This document shows, piece after piece, positions 44,711 through 54,342 of a stretch of 64,000 nucleotides of DNA; positions within the stretch are counted from its first letter, which is position 1; every line of letters starts with the position of its first letter. A program made the position numbers and the translations under genes. The notes beneath the pieces are model-generated. The model was not told the origin of the DNA and did no database searches. It saw nothing but the letters and a program-made list of their open reading frames with translations. The DNA is from Bacteroidetes bacterium 43-93 (lineage in GTDB: Bacteria; Bacteroidota; Bacteroidia; Chitinophagales; Chitinophagaceae): NCBI GenBank assembly GCA_001897855.1, contig MKUO01000001.1:682001-746000 (forward strand), read 5' to 3'.

Positions 44711-46015
44711 TATCACGTCTCCTTCTATATCAAAATCATAAGCCTTGGTGATCTTTACCTGTACGAATTCGCCGGGTTTTAATGGTTTCGGGGTGTTGAT
44801 GATCACTTCATTATCTACTTCCACACTGTCAAACTCAGTGCGGCCAAGGTAGCGGCCTGATTCTTTCTTGTCAACGATCACCTTGAATGTCTGGCCTACT
44901 TTTTCCTGGTTCTTTTCGTAAGATATCTCCTGCTGCACTTCCATGATCTCCTGTGCACGGGCTTCTTTTTCTTCAGCAGGTATATTGTCTTCCAGGTCGT
45001 AAGCAGAAGTATTTTCTTCGTGTGAATAGGTAAAGATGCCGACACGATCGAGACGCACATCTTCGAGGAACTGTTTCAATTGGGCAACATCGTCCCTTGT
45101 TTCGCCGGGGAAGCCGGCTATCAAAGTGCTGCGGATAGCAATGCCGGGAACCTTATCGCGGATGGCAGCAACCAGGTCATATATCTCCTGCGTTTCCATC
45201 TGGCGTTTCATAGCCTTGAGCATATTATTGGATATATGCTGCAGTGGCATATCCAGGTAGTTACAGATATTTTCACGCTCGCGCATCACATCCAGTATAT
45301 CCATCGGGAATTTGGAAGGGTAGGCGTAGTGCAGGCGTATCCATTGCAAGCCGGGCACATCTGATAAATGTTTCAGCAGATCTGCTAAAGCGCGTTTTTT
45401 GTATATGTCGAGTCCATAGTAGGTAAGCTCCTGTGCAATGAGCATGATCTCCTTTACACCCATAGATACCAGCTTCTTTGCTTCTGCCACCACTTCTTCA
45501 ATGGTTTTGGAAATATGTCCACCACGCATCAACGGAATGGCACAGAAAGAGCAGGTACGGTTGCAGCCCTCGGATATCTTCAGGTAGGCATAATGCTGTG
45601 GTGTTGCCAGCAGGCGCTCGCCCAGCAGCTCTGATTTATAATCTGCATTGAATTGTTTCAGGATCAACGGCAATTCCATGGTGCCAAACCAGGCATCTAC
45701 CTCCGGTATCTCGTTCATCAGATCGTTGCGGTAGCGCTCGCTGAGGCAGCCGGTAACATACACTTTATCCAAGCGGCCATCGCGTTTCAGTTCTACCTGT
45801 TCCAGGATGGTATTAACACTCTCTTCCTTTGCTTTATCAATAAAGCCGCAGGTATTCACCACTACGATGTTATGATCCAGCTTGCCGCTTTCGTGGGCTA
45901 CCTTAATGCCATTCGCATTCAGCTGACCACTGAGCACTTCACTATCCACCATGTTCTTGGAGCATCCAAGCGTGATGATATTAACCTTGTCCTTCTTTAG
46001 TTTTTTCGTTTTCAC
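44708..46015 (-). CDS. rimO: Ribosomal protein S12 methylthiotransferase
   Basis: 435 residues. RimO adds a methylthio group to Asp of ribosomal protein S12, using two Fe-S clusters. The N-terminal UPF0004 domain has Cys18, Cys56 and Cys90. The radical-SAM motif is SEGCNRTCSFCAIP (Cys151, Cys155, Cys158), and a C-terminal TRAM domain ends near KITKAYDFDIEGDVI. The RimO-specific N-terminal line VNIITLGCSKNMVDSEVL fits well. It is immediately downstream of der on the minus strand (24-base gap). Confidence 0.94.
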   Translation of the reverse strand: MKTKKLKKDKVNIITLGCSKNMVDSEVLSGQLNANGIKVAHESGKLDHNIVVVNTCGFIDKAKEESVNTILEQVELKRDGRLDKVYVTGCLSERYRNDLMNEIPEVDAWFGTMELPLILKQFNADYKSELLGERLLATPQHYAYLKISEGCNRTCSFCAIPLMRGGHISKTIEEVVAEAKKLVSMGVKEIMLIAQELTYYGLDIYKKRALADLLKHLSDVPGLQWIRLHYAYPSKFPMDILDVMRERENICNYLDMPLQHISNNMLKAMKRQMETQEIYDLVAAIRDKVPGIAIRSTLIAGFPGETRDDVAQLKQFLEDVRLDRVGIFTYSHEENTSAYDLEDNIPAEEKEARAQEIMEVQQEISYEKNQEKVGQTFKVIVDKKESGRYLGRTEFDSVEVDNEVIINTPKPLKPGEFVQVKITKAYDFDIEGDVI

Positions 46016-46038
46016 TAATTAATATTTTAAGTGCAGCA

Positions 46039-47352
46039 CTATTTTTTGCGGCAGAATATACGGATGGGCACACCACTGAAGTTGAAGTGGCTGCGCAGCT
46101 TGTTCTCTAAAAAATTCTTGTATGGTTCCTTGATCGCCTCGGGGTAATTGGCAAAGAAAGCGAATGAAGGTACTGCTGTAGGTATCTGCGATATATACTT
46201 GATCTTCACCGCATGGCCGCGCGTCATAGGCGGCGCAAAGCGTTCGATCTCCTTCAGCATAATATCGTTGAGCTGAGAAGTAGGGATACGGCGTTGCCTG
46301 TTGTCATACACCTCCAGGGCTTTCTCCATTGCCTGGAAAATACGTTGCTTTTCTGTGGCGGAAGTAAAGATCACCGGTACATCGGTAAACGGAGCGATAC
46401 GTTGCTTCAACGCTTTTTCATAATCGCGGGCAGTATTGGTTTCTTTCTGCACGGTATCCCATTTGTTTACCAGTATCACCACACCCTTGCCTTTACGTGT
46501 AGCAAGGCTGAATATGTTTACGTCCTGAACGGTAACGCCTACCTCTGCATCTATCAATAACATACAAACATCGGCCTCATCCATAGCACGGATGGCACGG
46601 ATCACCGAGTAGAATTCCAGGTCTTCATGCACATTCTTCTTTTTACGAAGGCCTGCGGTATCTATCAATATAAATTCCTTACCAAACTGCTTGTAATGCG
46701 TATGTATCGTATCGCGGGTAGTGCCGGCGATATCGGATACGATGGTACGCTCTTCGCCTACAAGGGCATTCAGCAAGGTAGATTTACCCGCGTTGGGCTG
46801 GCCTATGATGGCAATTTTAGGTATGTTTTCCTCTTCCTCATCTACTAATGCATCATCGGGGATGAATTTCACCACCTCATCGAGTAGTTCGCCCGTGCCG
46901 CTGCCGGATATAGAAGAAATAAAGAATATATGATCGAAACCAAGAGAATAGAATTCTGTAGCCGCCAGTGCGCGCTCAGAATTATCTACCTTGTTTACTA
47001 CCAGTAGCACAGGTTTGTTGCCGCGCCTGAGGATGCGGGCCATATCCTCGTCCTGGTCGGTAATACCGGTAACGGTATCGCAAACAAAAAGCACCAGGTT
47101 AGACTCATCCATGGCTATCTGTACCTGTTTGCGTATTTCTTTTTCAAAAACGTCATCTGAGTTTACCACAAACCCACCAGTGTCTATCACATTGAAATTT
47201 TTGCCATTCCAATCTGCAACACCGTACTGGCGGTCGCGTGTAACACCACTTATATCATCTACAATTGCTTTCCTTTGCTCCAGCAACCGGTTAAAAAGGG
47301 TAGACTTTCCTACATTGGGCCTCCCCACGATCGCTACGGTAAATCCCGGCAT
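46039..47352 (-). CDS. der: Ribosome biogenesis GTPase Der (EngA)
   Basis: 437 residues. Two GTPase domains in tandem: G1 GRPNVGKST (10-18) with later DTGGFV and NKVD, and G1 GQPNAGKST (near 180) with DTAGLRKKKN and NKWD. The C-terminal KH-like domain binds rRNA. Der is essential for 50S subunit maturation. Its length is normal for the family. It is followed by rimO. Confidence 0.96.
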   Translation of the reverse strand: MPGFTVAIVGRPNVGKSTLFNRLLEQRKAIVDDISGVTRDRQYGVADWNGKNFNVIDTGGFVVNSDDVFEKEIRKQVQIAMDESNLVLFVCDTVTGITDQDEDMARILRRGNKPVLLVVNKVDNSERALAATEFYSLGFDHIFFISSISGSGTGELLDEVVKFIPDDALVDEEEENIPKIAIIGQPNAGKSTLLNALVGEERTIVSDIAGTTRDTIHTHYKQFGKEFILIDTAGLRKKKNVHEDLEFYSVIRAIRAMDEADVCMLLIDAEVGVTVQDVNIFSLATRKGKGVVILVNKWDTVQKETNTARDYEKALKQRIAPFTDVPVIFTSATEKQRIFQAMEKALEVYDNRQRRIPTSQLNDIMLKEIERFAPPMTRGHAVKIKYISQIPTAVPSFAFFANYPEAIKEPYKNFLENKLRSHFNFSGVPIRIFCRKK

Positions 47353-47433
47353 ATTTTAAAATTAGTGTGCAAAGGTACTATTATAATTGCAGCTATACGT
47401 ATTATGCGGTTGAGTAAATTATAATGGAATAGT

Positions 47434-47441
47434 TACATTTG
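47434..47441 (+). promoter_or_regulatory. -7 element for the PNGase F-like gene
   Basis: TACATTTG matches TAnnTTTG and lies 26 bases before the ATG. A GTTG at 47409-47412 is 21 bases upstream, a weak -33 match. Confidence 0.5.
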
Positions 47442-47467
47442 CTTAACTGTAAGTTAAATTGCTGTAA

Positions 47468-49420
47468 ATGAAAAGACTACTACTGTTTACGCTCCTGTTG
47501 ACGGGGCTTGGGTTTGGCAGCCGTGCTGCCGTAGGTGATACTACTGTCATATATGCACAAACTAATATTGACATGGGAGACCATCCTATTGACCTCGATA
47601 GTTTTATTTATCTACCGGACGGGTCTAAAACTTATAGAAAAATATTCATGGTGTTTACTCTTGGTAAATATGCCTGTCCGGGTAACCCTCCGTATTGCGG
47701 GCAATGGGATTATACGGTTGATAATTATTTTATGAAGGATAATGGTGATACAATTCACCTGGGCAGATTTATAACCCCTTTTGGATATTCTGGCTACGGT
47801 CCTTTCTCTAATAGCTGGAAAGGCGACTATATATTCGATGTCACAGATTATTATTCAGTATTGAAAGACAGCGGAAAGGTAAGGATATCATACTCCGGAT
47901 GGTCAGGCGGTTACACTGCTAGTGTTAAGTTCGTCTATATAGAAGGTACACCTACCAGAAATGTTACTGGATTTGACCGTCTATGGCATGGGTATTTTCA
48001 ATACGGAGGTGCCGCACCTATAGATAACGTTATAACCGGACAAAGCAAAACTGTACCTGCAAATACCCAATCAGCAGAGCTGAAATTTGTAGTTTCTGGA
48101 CATGGTGCTGATAATAATAATTGTTCTGAATTCTGTAAAAAATATTATCAGGTAAAATTGAATGGTACCCAAATTGTTCAAAAAGATATCTGGAGAGATA
48201 ATTGTGGATTCAATCAACTATATCCCGGAAACGGCACCTGGATATATGATCGTGGTAACTGGTGCCCAGGAGATCTGGTAAATACGAATACACATGTACT
48301 TAGTGGATTGTCTGCAGGCAACAATTATAGTATTGATGTGGATTTTGAGAATTATACCGATAATGGTAAGGCCGGATACGGCATAGATGCTGCTGTCATT
48401 TATTACGCGGGATTTAATCATAATGTTGATGCAGCAGTAGAATATATTATAGCACCTAACAACAACGCGATGTTTGTACGCAACAATCCAGTTGGTGATT
48501 ACCCGAGAGTGGTTGTAAAAAATAATGGAAGTTCGGCAATTACAAGCATCAAATTTGAATACAGTGTGTCCGGTGGTCAAGTGAGAGAATATACATGGCA
48601 AGGAACCCTTGCATCTTTAGATACAACAACTGTAGTATTACCTGAAGTGCCGGAATTGAGAACTGCAACTGGCACAAACCTGATGTTTATGGCTAACATT
48701 AAGGAAGTAAACGGTGCGGCGGACGAAGATGCCAGTAATAATAAATCAATATCTTATTTTAACGCGGCACCACAATGGCCTATGCAATTTATCGTAAAAT
48801 TATTAACGAATGCGGGAGATGCCAGTAATGGTATTAGTGAAACTAGCTGGAAAATATTAGATGCAACGGATAACGTAATAGCTAAGCGAGAAAATTGTGC
48901 TTTGAATAAGCAATATAATGACACAATAAGTGTAGGGCCGGGGTCATATAGGCTTGTAGTTACCGATGCAGGTTGTGATGGGTTATCTTACGCACCATAT
49001 TCCTATCCCGGCGTTCCGTATAATCCGGGTCGCGGCAACTTATCCGTAAGGAGCATGGGCAGTATTATACCGTTTGTATTAAATGGATATTTTGGTGGCG
49101 ATTTTGGATGTGGCTATACGCAATGGTTTGACGTTATCTGGCCAACAGAAGTGGTGAATGTAAATGCCCGAAACGCGGCGATGGAGGTGTATCCAAACCC
49201 TGCTGCTAATGTGGTGAATATTTCTTTTATAGGTATGAGCCAGGTAAACGGTACCGTGAAAATACTGGATGCGGTAGGCAGGGTAGTAGTAAATATGCCA
49301 TGTAGCAGCTATAATACACAGATAAATACCGCTAACCTGACCAATGGAGTATATAATGTAATATTTGTTGGTAACGACGGTGGCGATAAAATGCATACCC
49401 GTTTAGTGATCAATAAATAA
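47468..49420 (+). CDS. T9SS-exported peptide-N-glycosidase F-like protein
   Basis: 650 residues. After a signal peptide (GLGFGSRA), residues 25-330 match the two jelly-roll domains of PNGase F, which removes N-linked glycans from Asn. Seen: CGQWDYTVDNYF (Asp81 at the position of the catalytic Asp60), GRFITPFGYSGYG, GHGADNNNCSEFCKKYYQVK (Glu221 at the position of Glu206) and GTWIYDRGNWCPGD. The third acidic residue of the known active site (Glu118) appears replaced: TETW of the Flavobacterium enzyme aligns with YSGW (Ser143). Residues 340-560 hold beta-rich linker domains. The C-terminus MEVYPNPAANVVNISF to RLVINK is a type A sorting domain. Activity is plausible but unproven. Confidence 0.85.
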   Translation: MKRLLLFTLLLTGLGFGSRAAVGDTTVIYAQTNIDMGDHPIDLDSFIYLPDGSKTYRKIFMVFTLGKYACPGNPPYCGQWDYTVDNYFMKDNGDTIHLGRFITPFGYSGYGPFSNSWKGDYIFDVTDYYSVLKDSGKVRISYSGWSGGYTASVKFVYIEGTPTRNVTGFDRLWHGYFQYGGAAPIDNVITGQSKTVPANTQSAELKFVVSGHGADNNNCSEFCKKYYQVKLNGTQIVQKDIWRDNCGFNQLYPGNGTWIYDRGNWCPGDLVNTNTHVLSGLSAGNNYSIDVDFENYTDNGKAGYGIDAAVIYYAGFNHNVDAAVEYIIAPNNNAMFVRNNPVGDYPRVVVKNNGSSAITSIKFEYSVSGGQVREYTWQGTLASLDTTTVVLPEVPELRTATGTNLMFMANIKEVNGAADEDASNNKSISYFNAAPQWPMQFIVKLLTNAGDASNGISETSWKILDATDNVIAKRENCALNKQYNDTISVGPGSYRLVVTDAGCDGLSYAPYSYPGVPYNPGRGNLSVRSMGSIIPFVLNGYFGGDFGCGYTQWFDVIWPTEVVNVNARNAAMEVYPNPAANVVNISFIGMSQVNGTVKILDAVGRVVVNMPCSSYNTQINTANLTNGVYNVIFVGNDGGDKMHTRLVINK

Positions 49421-49438
49421 TCATCGGCAATAGTTTTT

Positions 49439-49473
49439 GAAAGCATAGATCTTATTGGTCTATGCTTTTTTCT
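49439..49473 (+). terminator. Terminator after the PNGase F-like gene
   Basis: Nine-bp hairpin AAGCATAGA / TCTATGCTT (49441-49467) with a nine-base loop, followed by TTTTTTC. Plus strand. Confidence 0.85.
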
Positions 49474-49504
49474 TGTACTAAAGATGGTTTACTAATTTTA
49501 GCCC

Positions 49505-49819
49505 ATGAGCGATAGGATAGCACGATTAAAAGAATTTTTGAAGGATAGTCCGACTGATAGTTTTCTGAACCATGCACTGGCGCTGGAGTATGTGAAGATA
49601 GAGGATGACCATGCCGCTAAAGATGTGTTTGAACAAAACCTGGCACAGCATCCGGATTATGTGGCTACCTATTATCATCTTGCCAAACTGCTGGAGCGAT
49701 TGAACGAAACAAAACAAGCCCTGGATATATATGAGCGTGGTATGGCAGTAGCCAAAGCTGCCAATGATATGCATAGCTATAGTGAATTACAAAGCGCTTA
49801 TGAAGACCTTGCCTACTGA
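49505..49819 (+). CDS. Small tetratricopeptide-repeat protein
   Basis: 104 residues with about two TPR units: FLNHALALEYVKIEDDHAAKDVFEQ and YVATYYHLAKLLERLNETKQALDIYERGM, then a C-terminal helix. TPR proteins hold partners; nothing here names one. The gene precedes tilS, with its stop one base before the tilS ATG, so the two are probably cotranscribed and translationally coupled. Confidence 0.8.
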   Translation: MSDRIARLKEFLKDSPTDSFLNHALALEYVKIEDDHAAKDVFEQNLAQHPDYVATYYHLAKLLERLNETKQALDIYERGMAVAKAANDMHSYSELQSAYEDLAY

Positions 49820-49820
49820 T

Positions 49821-51155
49821 ATGGATTTACTGAAAGGATTTGAAACGAACTGGGCGAAACAAAAGTTTGCAGGCCCAACACAAAAAACGCTTGTAGCCGT
49901 TAGCGGTGGTATCGATTCTATGGTGCTGGCACATTTGTTTTTGAAAGCCGGATTGCCATTTGGCATTGCGCATTGTAATTTCCAGTTGCGGGGTGATGAA
50001 TCGGATAAAGACGAAGTGCTGGTAAGAGAATGGGCTTTTGCGAACAACATTCCTTTCCATCATACCCGCTTTGAAACGAAGCAAAAAATGGACGAGTGGA
50101 AGAAGGGTGTGCAGGAAACAGCACGAATGCTACGGTACGAATGGTTTGGAGAAGTGTGCGAAGAATATAAATATAGCTATATAGCAACCGCGCACCATGC
50201 CAATGATAATGCGGAAACGTTGTTGATGCACCTGTTTAAAGGAACAGGCATGGCCGGGCTACATGGCATACCGGTGAAGAATGACAGGGTCATTCGCCCG
50301 CTGTTGTTTGCGAGCCGAAGGGAGATTGAAGCCTATGTGTCTGCGAATGATATTAAATATAGAGAAGACGCATCGAACGCAACGGATAATTACCTGCGTA
50401 ATGAAGTGCGCCACCATATATTGCCGGTGGTAGAAAAGGTTTTTCCCGAGGGTATTCGCCATCTGCGCGATAGCATAGAACGCTTTGCGGAAGCAGAGAT
50501 CATCTATAGAAAAGCTATTGACGCAGAGAGAAAGAAACTGGTGGAGCAAAGAGGGAAGGATATATACATACCCGTATTGAAATTGCAGAAGGCAGAAGCT
50601 TTGCAGACCATCTGCTATGAACTGTTTACGCCGTATGGTTTTACAGCGGCTCAATTGCCATCTATCATTTCTCTATTGATGGCAGAAAGCGGTCACTGGG
50701 TAGGATCGGCAACGCATAAGGTGATACGCAACCGGGACTTCCTGATAATAACAGATGCCACACCACATGCTACGGATATAGTGCAGGTGGAAGGCGTACC
50801 TTGCGAGATCAGCACGGAGCATGGCACATTTCATTTTACCATAGAAGATAAACCTGCTGCCATTCCTGTAGCGGAAAATACGGCAATGATAGACGCATCA
50901 TTACTCAGCTTCCCATTGACTTTGAGAAAATGGAAAACGGGCGATTATTTTTACCCGCTGGGGATGGGCATGAAGAAAAAGAAGGTAAGCAAATACTTTA
51001 TAGACCAGAAAGTGCCCCTGCATGTAAAGGAGAAGGTATGGGTACTGGAATCCGGGCGGCGCATTGTATGGATATGCGGCATGCGCCTGGATGAGCGTTT
51101 TAAAGTGAAAGATAAAACGCAACAGGTTATTAAGATCGTTTTTAACCAGGCTTAG
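49821..51155 (+). CDS. tilS: tRNA(Ile)-lysidine synthase
   Basis: 444 residues. TilS converts C34 of tRNA-Ile(CAU) to lysidine. The PP-loop motif SGGIDSMVL is near residue 29, followed by IAHCNFQLRGDESDKDE and the region YIATAHHANDNAETLLMHLFKGTG. The C-terminal TilS domain ends in KKKKVSKYFIDQKVPLHVKEK and VWICGMRLDERFKV. The ATG at 49821 is chosen because homology begins there and it is adjacent to the previous stop; in-frame starts at 49800 and 49764 are less likely. Confidence 0.94.
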   Translation: MDLLKGFETNWAKQKFAGPTQKTLVAVSGGIDSMVLAHLFLKAGLPFGIAHCNFQLRGDESDKDEVLVREWAFANNIPFHHTRFETKQKMDEWKKGVQETARMLRYEWFGEVCEEYKYSYIATAHHANDNAETLLMHLFKGTGMAGLHGIPVKNDRVIRPLLFASRREIEAYVSANDIKYREDASNATDNYLRNEVRHHILPVVEKVFPEGIRHLRDSIERFAEAEIIYRKAIDAERKKLVEQRGKDIYIPVLKLQKAEALQTICYELFTPYGFTAAQLPSIISLLMAESGHWVGSATHKVIRNRDFLIITDATPHATDIVQVEGVPCEISTEHGTFHFTIEDKPAAIPVAENTAMIDASLLSFPLTLRKWKTGDYFYPLGMGMKKKKVSKYFIDQKVPLHVKEKVWVLESGRRIVWICGMRLDERFKVKDKTQQVIKIVFNQA

Positions 51156-51766
51156 AAAGACGGGTGCATGAGCTGCTCAAAGAAAATGCGCCCATGCGTA
51201 GGGTCGAACAGCAGCGTAAACACAAAACCATATACAGCACCCCAGAAGTGCGCATTGTGGCCAATATTATCGCTGCCGTGTTTATCCATATAGGCAGAAT
51301 ATAACAAATAGCCTACCGCGAATAATATAGCGGGTAGCGGCAGTACAATGATGTAAATACGCGTCCACGGGGAGAAATAGATAGCGGAGAAGATGATAGC
51401 TGCTACACCACCGGATGCACCGAGCGAACGGTAATAGCTGTTATCCTTATGACGGATATAGGAGGGTAGCGAGCTGGCAACTATGCCGGACAAATATAAT
51501 ATCGGGAAGAGCAATGGCCTGCCCAGCAAACCAAAATAAACTTCAAGCTCCCTGCCAAAGAAATAGAGCGTGATCATATTGAAGGCAAGGTGCATATAAT
51601 CTACATGCACAAAGCCACAGGTAAGCAGGCGATAATATTCAGCCGGGCTATCCATTCTGCGGGGCCAAAGTATCAGCTTATTCAGCATATCTGCATTATT
51701 AAATGCAGCAATGGAAATAAGAACGGTTACAACTATGATGATGATGGTAAAACTCATTAATAACAA
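51152..51766 (-). CDS. Rhomboid family intramembrane serine protease
   Basis: 204 residues with six hydrophobic segments. The active-site Ser is in SLGASGGVAA (Ser118) and the His in NIGHNAHFWGA (His173, the AHxxG position of GlpG). The N-terminal loop is RLLTCGFVHVDYMHLAFNM, the usual HxxxHxxxN pattern. Such proteases cut membrane proteins within the bilayer; the substrate is unknown. Its 3' end overlaps tilS by four bases (convergent). The start could instead be the ATG nine bases downstream (51757). Confidence 0.9.
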   Translation of the reverse strand: MLLMSFTIIIIVVTVLISIAAFNNADMLNKLILWPRRMDSPAEYYRLLTCGFVHVDYMHLAFNMITLYFFGRELEVYFGLLGRPLLFPILYLSGIVASSLPSYIRHKDNSYYRSLGASGGVAAIIFSAIYFSPWTRIYIIVLPLPAILFAVGYLLYSAYMDKHGSDNIGHNAHFWGAVYGFVFTLLFDPTHGRIFFEQLMHPSF

Positions 51767-51786
51767 ATGTTAGACGAAAATAGCGA

Positions 51787-52260
51787 TTATGAATGATGAT
51801 AGGGAGAATTGTTTAGGATACTAAAAGCGCGGTACACTTGCTCTGCCAATATCAGCCTTACCAGCTGGTGCGGAAATACCAGGTGCGACAAAGACCATAC
51901 CTGCCTTGCCTGCTTGCGGATATTATCGCTGACACCGTAAGCGCCACCTATTAACAGTACTGCTGTTTTGGTGCCCTGGTTCATCATTTGCTGAAACTGG
52001 TTGGCCCATTGAGGTGATGTGAGCATTTTGCCCTTTTCATCTAAGAGTATTAAGTAATGATGCGACTGCAGTTTTTTTAATATCAGTTCTTCTTCCTGCA
52101 GTTTTGTTTTTTCTATATCTGTAGTGGCAAATTTTTTAGGGGTCTGCAGTATTACCAGCTCAACGGGGTTGTAAGGTTTTGTCTTTTGAAAATAATGGTC
52201 AATACCTGCCTGTATAAAAGATTCATTTTCTTTGCCGATTGACCAGATCTCGATGTTCAT
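51787..52260 (-). CDS. rlmH: 23S rRNA (pseudouridine1915-N3)-methyltransferase RlmH
   Basis: 157 residues of the SPOUT superfamily. RlmH methylates pseudouridine 1915 in helix 69 of the 50S subunit. The trefoil-knot block is LLDEKGKMLTS, LLIGGAYGVSD (near 103-113) and LSHLVFPHQLVRLILAEQVYRAFSI with the family C-terminus NNSPYHHS. It lies upstream of the rhomboid gene on the same strand (20-base gap). Confidence 0.95.
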   Translation of the reverse strand: MNIEIWSIGKENESFIQAGIDHYFQKTKPYNPVELVILQTPKKFATTDIEKTKLQEEELILKKLQSHHYLILLDEKGKMLTSPQWANQFQQMMNQGTKTAVLLIGGAYGVSDNIRKQARQVWSLSHLVFPHQLVRLILAEQVYRAFSILNNSPYHHS

Positions 52261-52336
52261 TCTAAAAATTTTCCGGGCTGAAAATAGCGTATTTACAAGG
52301 TTTTTCGGGTATCGGGCAGAGAATTTTATAAAACTG

Positions 52337-52367
52337 TTTGTAAAATGTTATGGTTGCCTTATCTTTG
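52337..52367 (+). promoter_or_regulatory. Canonical promoter of the tRNA-Arg gene
   Basis: TTTG (52337-52340), 19 bases, TATCTTTG (52360-52367): an exact fit to the Bacteroidota consensus. The tRNA begins 20 bases after the -7 element, giving a short 5' leader. Confidence 0.8.
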
Positions 52368-52387
52368 CACTCCCAAACAACGGGAAT

Positions 52388-52461
52388 GGCCTTGTAGCTC
52401 AACTGAATAGAGCATTTGACTACGGATCAAAAGGTTTCAGGTTTGAATCCTGACAAGGTCA
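52388..52461 (+). tRNA. tRNA-Arg (ACG)
   Basis: A full cloverleaf: acceptor GGCCTTG / CAAGGTC, D-stem GCTC / GAGC, anticodon stem TTTGA / TCAAA with loop CTACGGA (anticodon ACG at 52422-52424), and T-stem TCAGG / CCTGA with loop TTTGAAT. The discriminator is A and CCA is not encoded. A34 would need TadA deamination to inosine to read CGN codons. Confidence 0.93.
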
Positions 52462-52540
52462 CGAAAGGGTTTCGCAAAGCGAGGCCCTTTTTTGTTTGCG
52501 ACCAATTCCAGTACATAGTAGCTTAAATAGTTTGAACGCA

Positions 52541-52548
52541 TATCTTTG
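52541..52548 (+). promoter_or_regulatory. -7 element upstream of a T9SS cargo gene
   Basis: TATCTTTG fits TAnnTTTG; the ATG is 22 bases after its end. No TTTG at the usual distance was found, so support is partial. Confidence 0.45.
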
Positions 52549-52570
52549 AGATATAAAACTACTACAACCT

Positions 52571-54331
52571 ATGTCTAAGATCACTAAATTTTGCCTGTAT
52601 ATTTTCCTGTTTACGTTATCCGCTTATGCCTTACAAGCTCGTACATACACGGCTGCAACCTCAGGACTGTTTACCGCAGGCAGTACCTGGATAGGCGGTG
52701 TAGCGCCCGGTACTATTATAAATGGCGATACCATAATCATTAATGTGGGCACTGGGGTAACTTTGGATACAAACGTAATATTTAATGGTAATGCGTTGTT
52801 TAAAACTGTAAGTGCGTCAAGTATAAACTCTTACTCCAATCATACTGCATTGATATTTAATTCAGGTACAATAGACGCGAGCGGACTTATAGGGGTTGAT
52901 AGCATTGTTATTGGTCCGGCTGTTGTAGTCAAAGATTATGGAATCGATGTTAATATACTCACATCTTATGGTAATACATTTGTTAATGCCGGAGCAACTG
53001 CTAAAAGAGCACTTTACTTAATGGATGGAGTTCTGGATATTACAAATGGAAGTCTTATAGTTTCTCTAAAAGTAAACATCGAAAATGGCCGGATAAAGGC
53101 GCCGAAAGGACTTTATGCAATAACAGGCTATGATGTAACATATACCGGGCATGTTGTTACCGGCGACGAGCTGAATAGCAATATGCTGATGAGAGTATAT
53201 ATGAATACACCAGATACTGTCAAGCTATCCTCTGATTTTACCCTTGCAGATACAATGCTGGTGTCTTCCGGTGTTTTAGACCTTAATGGCAAAACTGTAT
53301 CACTTATACATCAGAATGTGCTGAACACCGATGGGATAATTATATTTAACGGAGGCAGTGTAATGAGTTCCCCACTAACAAACATTACATTATCAGCTAA
53401 TTCTTCCATAAAAGGCAACCTGAAGTTTGTGGCCGGTGCGGATACTTTGAATAATCTTATTATAAATACGACGAATCGTCCCGCGCTTCAATTAGGTAGC
53501 AATCTTGTTGTTAATGGCATACTCAATCTTGCAGCGGGCTTTGTAAAGTCGGGCGAACACAACTTTATAGTAACCCATGCTGATAGTATTCTTGGTGGTT
53601 CTGCAAGTAGTTATGTAATAACTGACGGTCGTGGTATGTTATCAATTCCGGTGGCGCCCAATCATAAGGTTACCTATCCGATAGGTACAGAAATATACTA
53701 TGCACCTTTGAATGTTACAGATACTACAGGAACTGTTAGTAATGTTATCAGTGCGAGAGTCACCGATACAGTGTATAGCGACGGTTATTTGGGAACCAGA
53801 TTATCTGATACACGACCACTTGTAAATGCCACATGGTTTATAAACAGTGCGGTTGCTACAGGTATTAATTATAATCTCGACATGATGTGGAGTAATGGTA
53901 TGGAAGTAAATTCTTTTAATCGGGCGCATGCTTATATAAGCCATTATTCAGCCGGCGGATGGGATAAATATCCTTATTCAATTGCAAGTTCACTTGGGAG
54001 TATGTATACTATAAGCAGAAAAAACGTTACTTCCTTTAGTCCATTTGCAGTGGCTGACACCGCAGCTGATATGACTACCACAAACATCGATAATATCTAC
54101 TACTCCCCAACGTCTATAAGCATTTACCCTAATCCAGTAGATCTTATTATGTCCATAAAATGTGATGAGCAAATAAAAGATGTGCTCATTTTTGACATCG
54201 GTGGCAAGCTTATAAAAACATGTACTGCAAAAAGAAATTCTGTTTTTGTAGGTGACCTACAACCAGGTAGCTACATAGCCGAATTTGTAATTGGCAATAG
54301 TATCGCAGGTTCCCGATTTATTAAGAACTAA
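52571..54331 (+). CDS. Secreted protein with T9SS type A sorting domain
   Basis: 586 residues. The signal peptide ends near LQARTY. The N-terminal part (STWIGGVAPGTIINGDTIII) resembles G8/beta-helix-like domains with repeated strand motifs. The middle has further beta-helical repeats (ILNLAAGFVKSGEHNFIV, YVITDGRGMLSIPV). The C-terminus from ISIYPNPVDLIMSIKC to GSRFIKN is a type A sorting domain for type IX secretion and surface attachment. No catalytic motif is evident; an adhesin or polysaccharide-binding role is inferred. Confidence 0.8.
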   Translation: MSKITKFCLYIFLFTLSAYALQARTYTAATSGLFTAGSTWIGGVAPGTIINGDTIIINVGTGVTLDTNVIFNGNALFKTVSASSINSYSNHTALIFNSGTIDASGLIGVDSIVIGPAVVVKDYGIDVNILTSYGNTFVNAGATAKRALYLMDGVLDITNGSLIVSLKVNIENGRIKAPKGLYAITGYDVTYTGHVVTGDELNSNMLMRVYMNTPDTVKLSSDFTLADTMLVSSGVLDLNGKTVSLIHQNVLNTDGIIIFNGGSVMSSPLTNITLSANSSIKGNLKFVAGADTLNNLIINTTNRPALQLGSNLVVNGILNLAAGFVKSGEHNFIVTHADSILGGSASSYVITDGRGMLSIPVAPNHKVTYPIGTEIYYAPLNVTDTTGTVSNVISARVTDTVYSDGYLGTRLSDTRPLVNATWFINSAVATGINYNLDMMWSNGMEVNSFNRAHAYISHYSAGGWDKYPYSIASSLGSMYTISRKNVTSFSPFAVADTAADMTTTNIDNIYYSPTSISIYPNPVDLIMSIKCDEQIKDVLIFDIGGKLIKTCTAKRNSVFVGDLQPGSYIAEFVIGNSIAGSRFIKN

Positions 54332-54342
54332 AATCGTCGCTT

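Noticed and set aside
47468-49420. A purely structural adhesin for the 650-residue T9SS protein
   Set aside because: The matched Cys, Asp, Glu and Trp positions across two PNGase F domains are too specific to be a generic beta-repeat protein.
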